Shown: positions 34,154-42,321, counted from the first letter of the stretch. The stretch: DNA of 64,000 nucleotides from Bacteroidales bacterium KA00344 (GCA_001552765.1 KQ959448.1:17487-81486); one strand, 5' to 3'. Made by a program: numbers and translations. The notes: generated by a model from the sequence alone, not told the origin.

Positions 34154-35191
34154 TTAGTATTTCATTACCCATGCATCTTCAAACTCCCGATGTTTTCTGA
34201 GTTTGTTAAGGGTGTTGTAAGCTTCTTCTTGTGTGGCATACGTTCCGTATACCACCCTGGTGCTTGTTTTCGTTGTATATACCTCTGAGTCGTTCAAGCT
34301 GGCTTTGTGAAGCTTATCGACGTATGCACTTGCATTTTTCTTGGTCACTTTACTTGCCAATACAATTGTGAAGCCGCTCCTTTCTTCAGTCTTGCCTACA
34401 GCATTCTGTTCTTTCAATTCAACTTGGCGAATATCATTTTGGCTTGCCTTTATAGCCTCTTCTGTTTGTTTTTCTCCCATAGTTATATCCTTGAGCATAA
34501 TATAATCCAACAGGCCCGTGTTCACTTTGCTTTGTATAAGTTGGGCATTGTTGTTGGCCAAGGGAGCCGGAATCAATAGGAATATGATAAACGCAACGCA
34601 GGCCACAGCGATATTGCGCCATAGGGTGGTAAAGGCACTATTTGTTTCCTCCTGCACCTCCTCCGTGTCATTTTCCTCCGCAGTCATACTGTCCACAGTG
34701 CCATGTTTGGCAACCTGTGCTTCAGTGGGATTGAGCTGCACAATCTTTGCGGTCTCGCTGGCCTCTATTTGTGTCAAAGTTTTGAACTCATAATAGCTGA
34801 GGCCGTAGAGCGATGGCGTGAGAATACCTGCACTGCATGGCTCAAACTCGTAATCTCCGTTCTTGTTGAGCTTCAGGGTCCCGATACTGTTCATCTCATA
34901 TTGCTCATCGTGGGCAAGATGTTGTTTCAGTTCACGCACTTCATCTTCGATGCGTGCAATGGCATCGGGATAACTGATGTCATACACTTCGACATACGAT
35001 TGGGCCAAAAGCGAATCGTTCAATGTGAGTTTGGGGTTGAATCCGATAGTACGCATAGGCGGGAGAAACGCGCAGTCTCTCTCGTCTTTTCTTGCTTCAA
35101 CATAATGTGCCATGAATCCTCCAAAATGGGGAATGATGACGCAGTCGTTGTCAAGAAGCAATAGCTCTATGTGTCTATCAAGTTCTATCAT
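34154..35191 (-). CDS. CCDC81-type HU-domain membrane protein with SPOR domain
   Basis: A 345-residue protein in three parts. Residues 1 to about 145 (ELDRHIELLLLDNDCVIIPHFGGF, IGFNPKLTLNDSLLAQSYVE, MNSIGTLKLNKNGDYEFEP) match the Bacteroidetes CCDC81-like HU/IHF-fold pair. One membrane helix lies at about 192-212 (IAVACVAFIIFLLIP). A SPOR domain forms the C-terminus at about 270-345 (RSGFTIVLASKVTK). SPOR binds denuded peptidoglycan at division sites, so the topology suggests a link between DNA or a cytoplasmic partner and the septal wall. I start at the ATG at 35191; the frame reaches 35221 only with TTG. It is followed by the FHA gene. Confidence 0.88.
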   Translation of the reverse strand: MIELDRHIELLLLDNDCVIIPHFGGFMAHYVEARKDERDCAFLPPMRTIGFNPKLTLNDSLLAQSYVEVYDISYPDAIARIEDEVRELKQHLAHDEQYEMNSIGTLKLNKNGDYEFEPCSAGILTPSLYGLSYYEFKTLTQIEASETAKIVQLNPTEAQVAKHGTVDSMTAEENDTEEVQEETNSAFTTLWRNIAVACVAFIIFLLIPAPLANNNAQLIQSKVNTGLLDYIMLKDITMGEKQTEEAIKASQNDIRQVELKEQNAVGKTEERSGFTIVLASKVTKKNASAYVDKLHKASLNDSEVYTTKTSTRVVYGTYATQEEAYNTLNKLRKHREFEDAWVMKY

Positions 35192-35265
35192 TGATTGTAA
35201 AGATAATGCAAACGAGTGCAATGAAAGTTTATTTTCAAATTGCCGAGTGCAGTTTTATCTTTGTG

Positions 35266-35297
35266 CAAAGATAGTAAATTAATATTAATGGAACAAG
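35266..35297 (-). promoter_or_regulatory. Promoter of the HU–SPOR/FHA operon
   Basis: On the minus strand: CTTG (35297-35294), 20 nt, TATCTTTG (35273-35266). Spacing is ideal, with one mismatch in the -33 element. The -7 box is half of an 18-bp palindrome that also offers TATCTTTG on the plus strand at 35256-35263. Confidence 0.65.
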
Positions 35298-35610
35298 GCT
35301 TGACAACGAAAAAATAAAAAAAGAAAAATAATTATTTTCGGTTGTTTGTTTTCTGAAAATATTGTGTATAGTTGGGCCTTAATATTATAAATGATGTGTG
35401 GTTCTTGCATAGGGATTGACGTGGGTGGGATGAAGATATTCGATTAGTTTTACCATGATATAATGTTTCGGTATGACGGTCATTTTTCTGTTGTGCGTAT
35501 CATACTGAAAGACAAGCCATATCGGGATATCTGATGAGTGGTGCGTTTTCAAAAAATCCCCGAATATTTCAGATTAAACGTGTAAATTCCTTTTTTCTCA
35601 TAAAATATCG
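35298..35610. other. AT-rich gene-free region
   Basis: About 310 nt between divergent genes, AT-rich. I see no gene, tandem repeat or strong hairpin apart from the flanking promoter elements. Confidence 0.5.
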
Positions 35611-35618
35611 TATCTTTG
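35611..35618 (+). promoter_or_regulatory. -7 promoter box for the DUF4738-like lipoprotein
   Basis: TATCTTTG, a perfect -7 box, 28 nt before the ATG at 35647. The -33 region is only T-rich. Confidence 0.5.
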
Positions 35619-35646
35619 CATGGTCATTTTGACAAGAATATAAACA

Positions 35647-36438
35647 ATGAATTATAAGATTTTTTTGTCGTTGATATGCGGGCTGTTATTGTCCTCGTGT
35701 AAGGACAGCCGCTCTAAGCCATTTGTTTCTCAGGAAAACGTCAAAGCTAAGAAGATGTTGCAGGGCATATGGATTAATGAGGAAAACCAGAGTGTGGCTT
35801 TCCGTGTGGAGGGTGACTCCATTTTCTATCCCGACAGCACTATCCAACCGGTTTCTTTTCAAATGATTGAAGACACGTTTGTGTTACATGGCGCCAGCGA
35901 TGTCAAATATCCTATATTGAAGCAGACCCCCCACTTGTTCGTTTTCCGCAATCAGAATGGTGATGAGGTAAAATTAACGTTGAGCAACGACGTTGAAGAT
36001 GAGGCTCTTTTTTCAAACAAGCACCCTAAACCGCTTAACCAAAACCGTGTGATTAAGCGCGATACCATAGTTTCATACGGAGATGCACGCTATCATTGTT
36101 ATGTGCAGGTGAATCCAACGTCTTACAAGGTTGCCAAAAGCACCTATAATGATGAGGGAGTGGAGGTCTATAATATTTATTACGACAACATTGTAAACCT
36201 ACATATTTTTAACGGCAGCCGAAAGCTGTTTTCAAGCGATTTCCATAAGAGTGATTTCGAGTCAATAGTTCCTCCGAAATTCTTGGAGCAGGCCGTTTTT
36301 AGTGATTTGACGTTTAGAGCCATAGATGCCCAAGGCGTGCATTATGTGGCTTCGCTTGTCATTCCTGACTCCATGAGCAGTTTCGAAGTAAGAGTCACCG
36401 TGTCTTTCGATGGAAAACGGCATATCGCTGTGCTTTAA
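35647..36438 (+). CDS. Lipoprotein, DUF4738-like
   Basis: A 263-residue exported protein with a lipobox (LLLSSCKD, Cys at residue 18). Two beta-rich halves follow. The first (about 38-115, MLQGIWINEENQSVAFRVEGDSIFY) looks like a lipocalin-type or copper-resistance-like small barrel. The second starts around RVIKRDTIVSYGDARYHCYVQVNPT and continues with YNIYYDNIVNLHIFNGSRKLF. The overall pattern recalls DUF4738 lipoproteins of Bacteroidales, from memory only. It is monocistronic with its own -7 box, and a hairpin separates it from the converging gene. Function unknown. Confidence 0.78.
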   Translation: MNYKIFLSLICGLLLSSCKDSRSKPFVSQENVKAKKMLQGIWINEENQSVAFRVEGDSIFYPDSTIQPVSFQMIEDTFVLHGASDVKYPILKQTPHLFVFRNQNGDEVKLTLSNDVEDEALFSNKHPKPLNQNRVIKRDTIVSYGDARYHCYVQVNPTSYKVAKSTYNDEGVEVYNIYYDNIVNLHIFNGSRKLFSSDFHKSDFESIVPPKFLEQAVFSDLTFRAIDAQGVHYVASLVIPDSMSSFEVRVTVSFDGKRHIAVL

Positions 36439-36445
36439 AAGAGAA

Positions 36446-36489
36446 TAGCTTATGAGAATTTCCTGTTGTGTGGAAAGTCTCATAAGCTA
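36446..36489. terminator. Hairpin between convergent genes
   Basis: A perfect 12-bp inverted repeat, TAGCTTATGAGA (36446-36457) and its complement (36478-36489), with TTTCC/GGAAA extending the stem inward. There is no strong T tract on either side, so termination is likely but not certain. Confidence 0.55.
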
Positions 36490-36517
36490 CAGAGTCTCCG
36501 CTTAATATTCCGACTGT

Positions 36518-37711
36518 TTACTCCAATATCTTAGTCATGGTCATGGCCGAAATCAATCCGTCCGGATTGATGGTTGCCTTGATGCGGTAGCGAGCCTCCG
36601 TTTCCTTACTCGCATCCGTGCGTTCAATCTTTTGGATGGCGGCGACATCAACGGTATATTCATATTGTTCATCGCCAATTTCCTTTTTGCTTATTTGACA
36701 GTCGTTGTCGAGATACCAGTTCATGTTAGTGATATCTTCCTTATATATCTTGTTCATGAACGTCACCACATCGGCCTTGCTTGCGCCCTTCTTGCCAAGG
36801 AAATTAACCATAATGGGAGTTACCGACGACTCCAGCTTCTCTTCGTCCCGGACATTCACGCTTAGGAAAAAACGACGTAGCGATGCTGTCACCAACTCCT
36901 TGTCTTCTCTTTGCACTGTTTTGGCTTTAATGTCCTTCAGCGCCGCGTTGGCCTCGTCTACGTGCTCGCCGTTGGCGTGGCGTGCAAGGTACAGCTGCAT
37001 GGCTTCTATCGAATTTTCGTTGGATGCTTCGGCCCAATCAATGGAGTCTATTTTGTGCTTAGCCTCAACGGCATGCTCTGAGTCGGGATTCTTGACCAGA
37101 TAATATTCCAGTGCAGTCCTGGAATCGCTCATAAGGGCGTTGATCCAGTCGGCATCCTGTTTTTTCAAGTCGTTGAGCCGTGCCATGATGGAGGCGCGGT
37201 GATCTTCCGGTGCGTCCAAGTTGTTGTCGAGATAGGTCTGCAATACTTGTATGTCGTCGCTCTTCAACGCGAACGCATAGGCCTCATTCTCTTTCTTTAC
37301 TTTGGCATTGTTGGAACAGTAAAAAACAATACCACTTATCAGTAAAGCGATGCAAAGAGCTACAATATAAACAATCGTTTTTCTCTTTTTAGGCTTTTGC
37401 TCCATTTGTCGGTCGTTTATTTCAGTCGTTTTAGAGACCGAAGGAATGGGGGATGTGGTTGTTGATGGAGACGTTTGTTGCGAGGTCGGGTTATGTTCCT
37501 GTTTTTGTTTGGTTTCATCCGATGCTACGGCTTGCTTCGCAACATACGTAGCATGATGACAATTGGGGCAGTAGTTCAGATTGCTGAAATATACTTCACC
37601 ACATTGTGTGCATCGTGTAATCTTCCCCGCGATTTCCACTCCGCAGTGAGGGCATACGGGAGCTTTGTCGCTGATTTGTTGTCCACATTCGGGACATTTG
37701 ATGATAGCCAT
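36518..37711 (-). CDS. Zinc-ribbon membrane protein, unknown function
   Basis: A 397-residue protein with two zinc ribbons at the N-terminus (C6/C9/C20/C23 and C34/C37/C48/C51), then a Ser/Thr/Gln-rich linker (about 60-100), a single membrane helix at about 112-132 and a C-terminal region of about 265 residues. That region has two repeated helical parts (VLQTYLDNNLDAPEDHRASI, ALEYYLVKNPDSEHAVEAK, AMQLYLARHANGEHVDEA) that look like degenerate TPR units, and a final domain resembling an SnoaL/NTF2-like fold (LRRFFLSVNVRDEEKLES). The ribbons should be cytoplasmic and the rest periplasmic. No function is known to me. Confidence 0.8.
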   Translation of the reverse strand: MAIIKCPECGQQISDKAPVCPHCGVEIAGKITRCTQCGEVYFSNLNYCPNCHHATYVAKQAVASDETKQKQEHNPTSQQTSPSTTTSPIPSVSKTTEINDRQMEQKPKKRKTIVYIVALCIALLISGIVFYCSNNAKVKKENEAYAFALKSDDIQVLQTYLDNNLDAPEDHRASIMARLNDLKKQDADWINALMSDSRTALEYYLVKNPDSEHAVEAKHKIDSIDWAEASNENSIEAMQLYLARHANGEHVDEANAALKDIKAKTVQREDKELVTASLRRFFLSVNVRDEEKLESSVTPIMVNFLGKKGASKADVVTFMNKIYKEDITNMNWYLDNDCQISKKEIGDEQYEYTVDVAAIQKIERTDASKETEARYRIKATINPDGLISAMTMTKILE

Positions 37712-37749
37712 AACGTCTTAATTCTGTGTATAGTTGTTGCTCTGTAAAT

Positions 37750-38442
37750 CTATTTGTGTCGAAATCTTATTTCGCGTAGCTTATGGTCTCCCATGAATCG
37801 GCTCTTATCCACGTAGCCGTTGATTCCGTTGAGATGTCCTTTGCCGGTGTATTGCCAGAGAATGAATTCGAGGTCGTCTTTCAGAACAGGAACGCGTTCA
37901 GTGTATTGTGCAATCATTACCTTGTAACCACCGAGCGTCCCCAGTAGATATCTGTCATAGAAATTGGCTCCCGTGTATATGAGGGGCTTCTGTTTGTAGG
38001 CTTTGTCCACAAGGTCCAGGAACTTAAAGAGAGAGTCGCGAAACGCGTCGATCGACAGTCCGCTGGTAGTCTCTACGTCTATCATGGGCAGGAGATCCTG
38101 ATCTTCGGGTCTGCATTGTGTTATAAAGTTTTCCAACTGGGTTTGTTGGGGCGTCTTGGGTCGGTAGAAATGATACGATCCTACTTTCAGCCCATACTGG
38201 TGGGCCAAATCTATGTTTTGTTTATATCTGGCATCTATATGGTCTCCTCCTTCGGTTGCTTTCAGGTAAACGTAGGCCATTTTGCTCTTGCCTACGGTTT
38301 CCCAGAACACCGTGCCTTGATAATGACTCAGGTCTATGCCATGAATATGGCTGCAGGTGTCCTCACATTCCACATATGGACTCTGCGCTAAAGCATTGGT
38401 AAACAGGAGTGTGCCAATAATGAGTGTGAAAATGCGCTTCAT
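37750..38442 (-). CDS. GH25 lysozyme-like muramidase
   Basis: A 230-residue secreted protein with a signal peptide (residues 1-20, cleavage near ALAQ). It has a glycoside hydrolase family 25 domain: GIDLSHYQG with Asp37, MAYVYLKATEGGDHID, GLKVGSYHFYRP and MIDVETT with Asp122 and Glu124, the catalytic acids, then LIYTGANFYDRY and FILWQYTGKGHLNGI. It would cleave beta-1,4 bonds between MurNAc and GlcNAc in peptidoglycan. A -7 box (38447-38454) lies so close to the ATG that the message may be almost leaderless. Confidence 0.93.
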   Translation of the reverse strand: MKRIFTLIIGTLLFTNALAQSPYVECEDTCSHIHGIDLSHYQGTVFWETVGKSKMAYVYLKATEGGDHIDARYKQNIDLAHQYGLKVGSYHFYRPKTPQQTQLENFITQCRPEDQDLLPMIDVETTSGLSIDAFRDSLFKFLDLVDKAYKQKPLIYTGANFYDRYLLGTLGGYKVMIAQYTERVPVLKDDLEFILWQYTGKGHLNGINGYVDKSRFMGDHKLREIRFRHK

Positions 38443-38446
38443 ATTG

Positions 38447-38454
38447 CAAAGTTA
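38447..38454 (-). promoter_or_regulatory. -7 promoter box abutting the GH25 start codon
   Basis: On the minus strand TAACTTTG ends 5 nt before the ATG at 38442. Transcription would begin at or next to the start codon. Confidence 0.4.
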
Positions 38455-38878
38455 AGGAAAAGAATCAATAAATGAGCAACGACAATCGAAGTTTTATATT
38501 TATTTCAAAGTTGCTGATTGCGACAGCGGTGCAATGGTGTGCATCGATATTATATTTTGTCTTGATGAAATTGATAATTTTGAGTAGTCTTGCGGTTGCA
38601 GCCTTATCGCGATACCGTTACAGCCTTATCGTATGGTCGATAGGGCTTAAACATCTTGCCATTAGGGCTTAGTCGCAACGCGATTAGATAGTAACCGAGA
38701 GGCCGGAAAATATTGCTTGGGGTTGTTAAACAGCGCTTCTATGTAATATATTGATATACAGTATATTATTAATATGAGTAATGCTGCGCGTATTTGGTAT
38801 GAAAGAGTTTCAATTTCCAAATACGCGCAGCATGAGAGAACTTTGTTCTTGATATAGGATGTGTATCTATGGGAGATG
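38455..38878. other. Gene-free region with palindromic repeat element (copy C)
   Basis: No gene is found. At 38598-38690 there are GCCTTATCG and TAGGGCTTA blocks like those in the other gaps. At 38781-38797 and 38817-38833 there is a perfect 17-bp inverted repeat (ATGCTGCGCGTATTTGG and its complement) with a 19-nt loop, 45 nt from the end of the pnuT gene. Confidence 0.55.
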
Positions 38879-39469
38879 CTATTGCAAAGCAGAAGCTTTC
38901 ATCATCTTTTTCCACTTGATATAACCAAAGATGGCAATGATGGTGTATAGACCGTAGAGCGAGGCTTTAAAGGGTATGCCTTTGTAGAAATAGAGCACGC
39001 AGGTGACCACGTCTACCACAATCCAGATGAGCCATTGCTCCAAATACTTTCGCGCTAACGCCCAGATGCCCACGAAACTTAGAGCGGTGGTAAAGGAGTC
39101 GGCTATGGGGACGGTGGACCCAATTTGGACGAGCCAATACCACAGCACAGACCAAATGGCTAATGTGCCCAACATCCAGGGGAGAATAAGACTGCGCTTG
39201 AAGTGCGTCACGGGAAGATTTTCGCCGCTTTTCTGATTGTGTTTCTTGCCGAATTTCCACACCCCAAATCCGTAAATGGTCATGCCAATATAGTAGAACT
39301 CCATGGCGCAGTCGGCATAAAGTCCCTTGCTATAGTATAGGACTATATCGAGCAATTGCATCACAAATCCTACCAGCCACAGCCAGATAGATGCTCTATA
39401 CTCTAAAATAATATAGGCCAGTCCGAGCAGGGTGGTGATGATATCAAGAGGGTTTATTTCAAATGCCAT
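38879..39469 (-). CDS. pnuT: PnuC-family transporter, probably thiamine (PnuT)
   Basis: A 196-residue protein of seven predicted membrane helices with the PnuC-family pattern: LGLAYIILEYRASIWLWLVGFV, AMEFYYIGMTIYGFGVWKFG, QWLIWIVVDVVTCVLYFYKGI and SLYGLYTIIAIFGYIKWKK. PnuC proteins carry nicotinamide riboside. When the gene follows a TPP riboswitch and a TonB receptor, as here, the Bacteroidetes member is PnuT, predicted to import thiamine. The context therefore decides the substrate, and the symbol is an inference. The thiamine pyrophosphokinase gene often found third in such units is not here. It lies 90 nt after the receptor, across a large inverted repeat. Confidence 0.85.
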   Translation of the reverse strand: MAFEINPLDIITTLLGLAYIILEYRASIWLWLVGFVMQLLDIVLYYSKGLYADCAMEFYYIGMTIYGFGVWKFGKKHNQKSGENLPVTHFKRSLILPWMLGTLAIWSVLWYWLVQIGSTVPIADSFTTALSFVGIWALARKYLEQWLIWIVVDVVTCVLYFYKGIPFKASLYGLYTIIAIFGYIKWKKMMKASALQ

Positions 39470-39479
39470 AATCCATTGT

Positions 39480-39559
39480 TAATTCATAACGCATAATGCA
39501 TAATTCAAAATTGGCTGCGCGTTGATAATTTTGAATTATGCATTATGCATTATGAATTA
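39480..39559. repeat. 33-bp arm inverted repeat between receptor and pnuT
   Basis: Arms 39480-39512 and 39527-39559 are complementary except at one position and enclose a 14-nt loop (GGCTGCGCGTTGAT). The arms are built from TAATGCATAATTC-like AT-rich units. The hairpin fills the 90-nt gap between the TonB receptor and pnuT and abuts the receptor stop codon. It could be a processing or stability element within the message, or a miniature mobile element. Confidence 0.75.
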
Positions 39560-41959
39560 TTAAAACTTAAGAGTGATATTCCCCATTGCGGTAAAGCCGG
39601 CCATGGGAATGTAACCTAACTGATAATACCGGTTCTTTTCGGGGTATTTGTCGCCTACAATGGCCGAGTAAACCCAGGCGCTTGAGGCGTAGTGCCGGTC
39701 GAAGATGTTGTTCAGATTAACTCCGAAAACAACTTCCTTGAGTCCCGCAAACTTCTTGGCAACGTTCCATGTATAGTCCAGTTTCACGTTCGTTTGAGAA
39801 TAGCTGGGGAGTGAACGGTCCTTTTTTTCGGTGTTATCGATATACTGACGGCTCACGAAATTGGTGTGCCATACAGCGCGGAATCCGGCATAATGGAAAT
39901 TAAGGAATCCGTTGAGAATGGCCGACGGAGAGAAGGCGAGGGTCGAACGGTCGTAGTGCACGGTAGTAGGATCCTTTTTTTTCCAATTGCCGTCACGGGT
40001 TTCCACCACTTCGTCGAAGTCCTTGATCTTGTTTTCGGAGAGAGCAGCGTTGCCGGCAAGAGTAAGCCAGTGCAAGGGGCTCCAGTCTGCCGACAGTTCA
40101 ACACCCATACGATAACTCTTATCGATGTTTACGGTGAGGTTTTCGCCAATGTCGCTTTGAGCTCCGGTCTGCACAAATTGGTTTTTGTAGTCCATGTAGT
40201 AGAAGTTGGCTCCTGCATGCCAGTTGCTTCCGCTGTAGTTGTATCCCAGTTCAAAGTCGAGCAGATGCTCTGCCTTTGGGGCAGGATAGGAGCCGTTGTC
40301 AGTGAAATTGTTGCGTTCAGGCTCGCGACCGGCATAGGCAACAGAGAAGTAGGTGCGATGTCCATTCTGATGGAAGCTCACGCCGGCCTTGGGATTGAAG
40401 AAGTTGTAGTTCTTATTGATGGTCAGTCCCTGATTGCTGTAAGAGCCGTCTTTGTGTTTGTGGAACTTATCGTTAATACCTTCGGTTTTATATTTCACGT
40501 GACGATATTGCAGGTCGGCGAAGGCGTCCCAACTGCCGGTGATGTGGTAGGTGCCTTTCACATAGGCGGAATAGTCGTATTTGTCGGCATCGGAGTCGTA
40601 GTACTTGCCGTTCTTCCATGGTGCGAGAATACCGATCTTTCCCTCGTTCTGCCCCACGTTGGAGATGTAGTCGAGGTAACCAAAGTGGTTGCCGCGGAAC
40701 TGTTGCAGGTTCACGCCGGCAATGGCATCCCAGTGGTTGTCGGTGTAGTTGGCATTGTAGACGATGCCGTAAGTGTGCTGTGTCAAACCCTTGCGGCGCA
40801 CGAAGTCGGCTTTCTCGACTACTGGCTCGTATGGAGGGTCGATGATGGTGTTGGTGGGAATGAAGACTATGCCGAACTTTTTAGCCTTGTTGTTCGGGCG
40901 GAATTCCTTGTAGTAGCCGTGGCCATAGGTGTAGTGCAGGGCGGCACGGTGACTCCAGTGGGCCGAAGGTTTCCAGGTGGCCGAAAGGATGTTGTGGCTC
41001 TGTACAAAGTTGTCAGTAGTCTTTTCCCACAGCGTGCCGTCGTCCATTTTGTAACGGTTGATAGTCCATCCGCCCTTCCAGTCGGGGTCAAAACCTTCAT
41101 ACAAGATATTGTATTTGCCCAATCCGGCATTATACATATCCTTGTAGGTCCTGATGCCGTCATAGCTGTTCATGCTGTAGTCGTTGTTTCCTGCGGTCAC
41201 TCCACTCCATGCTTGGCCAGTGTGTTCATAGTTGCCAACAGACTTGAAGCTCAGCGTCAAGTTGTCATCAAGCCATGTCAGGCCGCCGTAGTAGGATCCC
41301 GAGTTCCCGCTAGTGCCATGGAGATAACCATCTGTGCCCGTGTGGTGGTAGGCTGCGTCGATAATCCAGTGGTCGCCCAATAGACCGGTGGAGAACTTGG
41401 CACCTGCATGATATGTATTGTACGATCCGTACGAGCCGGTTACTTCCAGACTCGGAGTCTCGCTGGGCGCTGCCATGGCGAGCGATATGGAACCGCCGAA
41501 CGCACCGTCGCCGTTGGTCGACGTACCGATGCCTCGCTGTACCTGAACCGAACCTAAGAGTGCGGCGTATGAGTTCATATTGGCCCAGAACACCGTCTGG
41601 TCTTCGGGCGAATTGAGCGCCACACCGTCGAGCGTCACGTTGATACGGCTTCCTGCCGCACCGCGGATGCGCATATAGGTGGTTCCTGTACCCAGACCAT
41701 TCTCGCTCCAAGCCAGAATGCCCGGCGTCTGTGCCAAGAGGAAGGGCAGTTCCTGCCCGGTCTTCGAAAAGTCACTGAGTTGTTTCTTGTTGATGTTTGC
41801 CACGGCAAACGGGGCGTTTCGCTGAGCGCGGACACCCTTGACGGTTACCTCTTGCAGTTCGGCCAATTTGATTGAGTCGTTGTCCTGAAGTGCTGCATGA
41901 GTAGGCACGGCACCAATCACGGCGAGTGCCAGTGAAGAAGTCCATAGTAATTTCTTCAT
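39560..41959 (-). CDS. TonB-dependent receptor under TPP control (probable thiamine)
   Basis: A 799-residue outer-membrane receptor with a signal peptide (residues 1-22) and a plug domain with LAELQEVTVKGVRAQR near the start, LLAQTPGILAW, YMRIRGAAGSRINVTLDGV and VQVQRGIGTSTNGDGAFGGSISL. A 22-strand barrel follows and ends in the canonical GNITLKF with terminal Phe. It lacks the N-terminal carboxypeptidase-like domain of SusC proteins. The TPP riboswitch in its leader and the following PnuC-family gene indicate uptake of thiamine or a derivative. The promoter at 42100-42131 matches the consensus fully. Confidence 0.92.
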   Translation of the reverse strand: MKKLLWTSSLALAVIGAVPTHAALQDNDSIKLAELQEVTVKGVRAQRNAPFAVANINKKQLSDFSKTGQELPFLLAQTPGILAWSENGLGTGTTYMRIRGAAGSRINVTLDGVALNSPEDQTVFWANMNSYAALLGSVQVQRGIGTSTNGDGAFGGSISLAMAAPSETPSLEVTGSYGSYNTYHAGAKFSTGLLGDHWIIDAAYHHTGTDGYLHGTSGNSGSYYGGLTWLDDNLTLSFKSVGNYEHTGQAWSGVTAGNNDYSMNSYDGIRTYKDMYNAGLGKYNILYEGFDPDWKGGWTINRYKMDDGTLWEKTTDNFVQSHNILSATWKPSAHWSHRAALHYTYGHGYYKEFRPNNKAKKFGIVFIPTNTIIDPPYEPVVEKADFVRRKGLTQHTYGIVYNANYTDNHWDAIAGVNLQQFRGNHFGYLDYISNVGQNEGKIGILAPWKNGKYYDSDADKYDYSAYVKGTYHITGSWDAFADLQYRHVKYKTEGINDKFHKHKDGSYSNQGLTINKNYNFFNPKAGVSFHQNGHRTYFSVAYAGREPERNNFTDNGSYPAPKAEHLLDFELGYNYSGSNWHAGANFYYMDYKNQFVQTGAQSDIGENLTVNIDKSYRMGVELSADWSPLHWLTLAGNAALSENKIKDFDEVVETRDGNWKKKDPTTVHYDRSTLAFSPSAILNGFLNFHYAGFRAVWHTNFVSRQYIDNTEKKDRSLPSYSQTNVKLDYTWNVAKKFAGLKEVVFGVNLNNIFDRHYASSAWVYSAIVGDKYPEKNRYYQLGYIPMAGFTAMGNITLKF

Positions 41960-41990
41960 GGATACGTTATGTTTAAAAATAAAAATATGA

Positions 41991-42074
41991 GGGGGAGTTA
42001 TCCTACCTACGCCGGCATTATCCGGATCAGGTTCATGGGTATGTTCTCAGCCGCCCAACTGGGCTAGCACCCCT
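41991..42074 (-). ncRNA. TPP (thiamine) riboswitch
   Basis: The minus strand carries the conserved THI-box core: GGGGTGCTAGCCC, the CTGAGA motif (42038-42043), then TGAACCTGATCCGGATAAT and GCCGGCGTAGGTAGGA. The closing P1 stem pairs GGGGT (42073-42069) with ACTCCCC near 41991. Only about 30 A/T-rich nt lie between the aptamer and the receptor ATG, with no terminator hairpin, so regulation is probably by blocking translation start. Confidence 0.95.
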
Positions 42075-42099
42075 TAGACAGCATTCTGCCATCCGGGTG

Positions 42100-42131
42100 C
42101 AAAGTTACACAATAAAGGTGATAACGTCAAA
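42100..42131 (-). promoter_or_regulatory. Promoter of the TPP-regulated receptor operon
   Basis: On the minus strand: TTTG (42131-42128), exactly 20 nt, TAACTTTG (42107-42100). This full consensus match places the transcript start near 42094, just ahead of the aptamer. Confidence 0.75.
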
Positions 42132-42252
42132 GGAAAGTCAAAGAATGTTTGTGCGGTGAATGAAGTTTGGCTGTGCTTGTAACCGCCGGCGAGTGTAAAT
42201 TCATGCCGCCTTCTTATGAAGATCTTCTTTGCAAACAGAATGGGAACCTATA

Positions 42253-42289
42253 CAAAACGAACATCCCGATGCCTTGAAGCATCGGGATG
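42253..42289 (-). terminator. Terminator after the fumarase gene
   Basis: A perfect 11-bp stem, CATCCCGATGC (42262-42272) and its complement (42279-42289), with a 6-nt loop. On the minus strand it is followed by TTCGTTTTG. It lies 32 nt after the fumarase stop. Confidence 0.7.
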
Positions 42290-42321
42290 CAAGTAACTTT
42301 GATATCCCAATTCAGTAGTGT

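Noticed and set aside
39866-41383. A 505-codon open frame on the plus strand
   Set aside because: It lies wholly antisense to the TonB receptor, has no recognisable domain and is rich in Val/Gly/Ala as expected from antisense reading of a beta-barrel gene.
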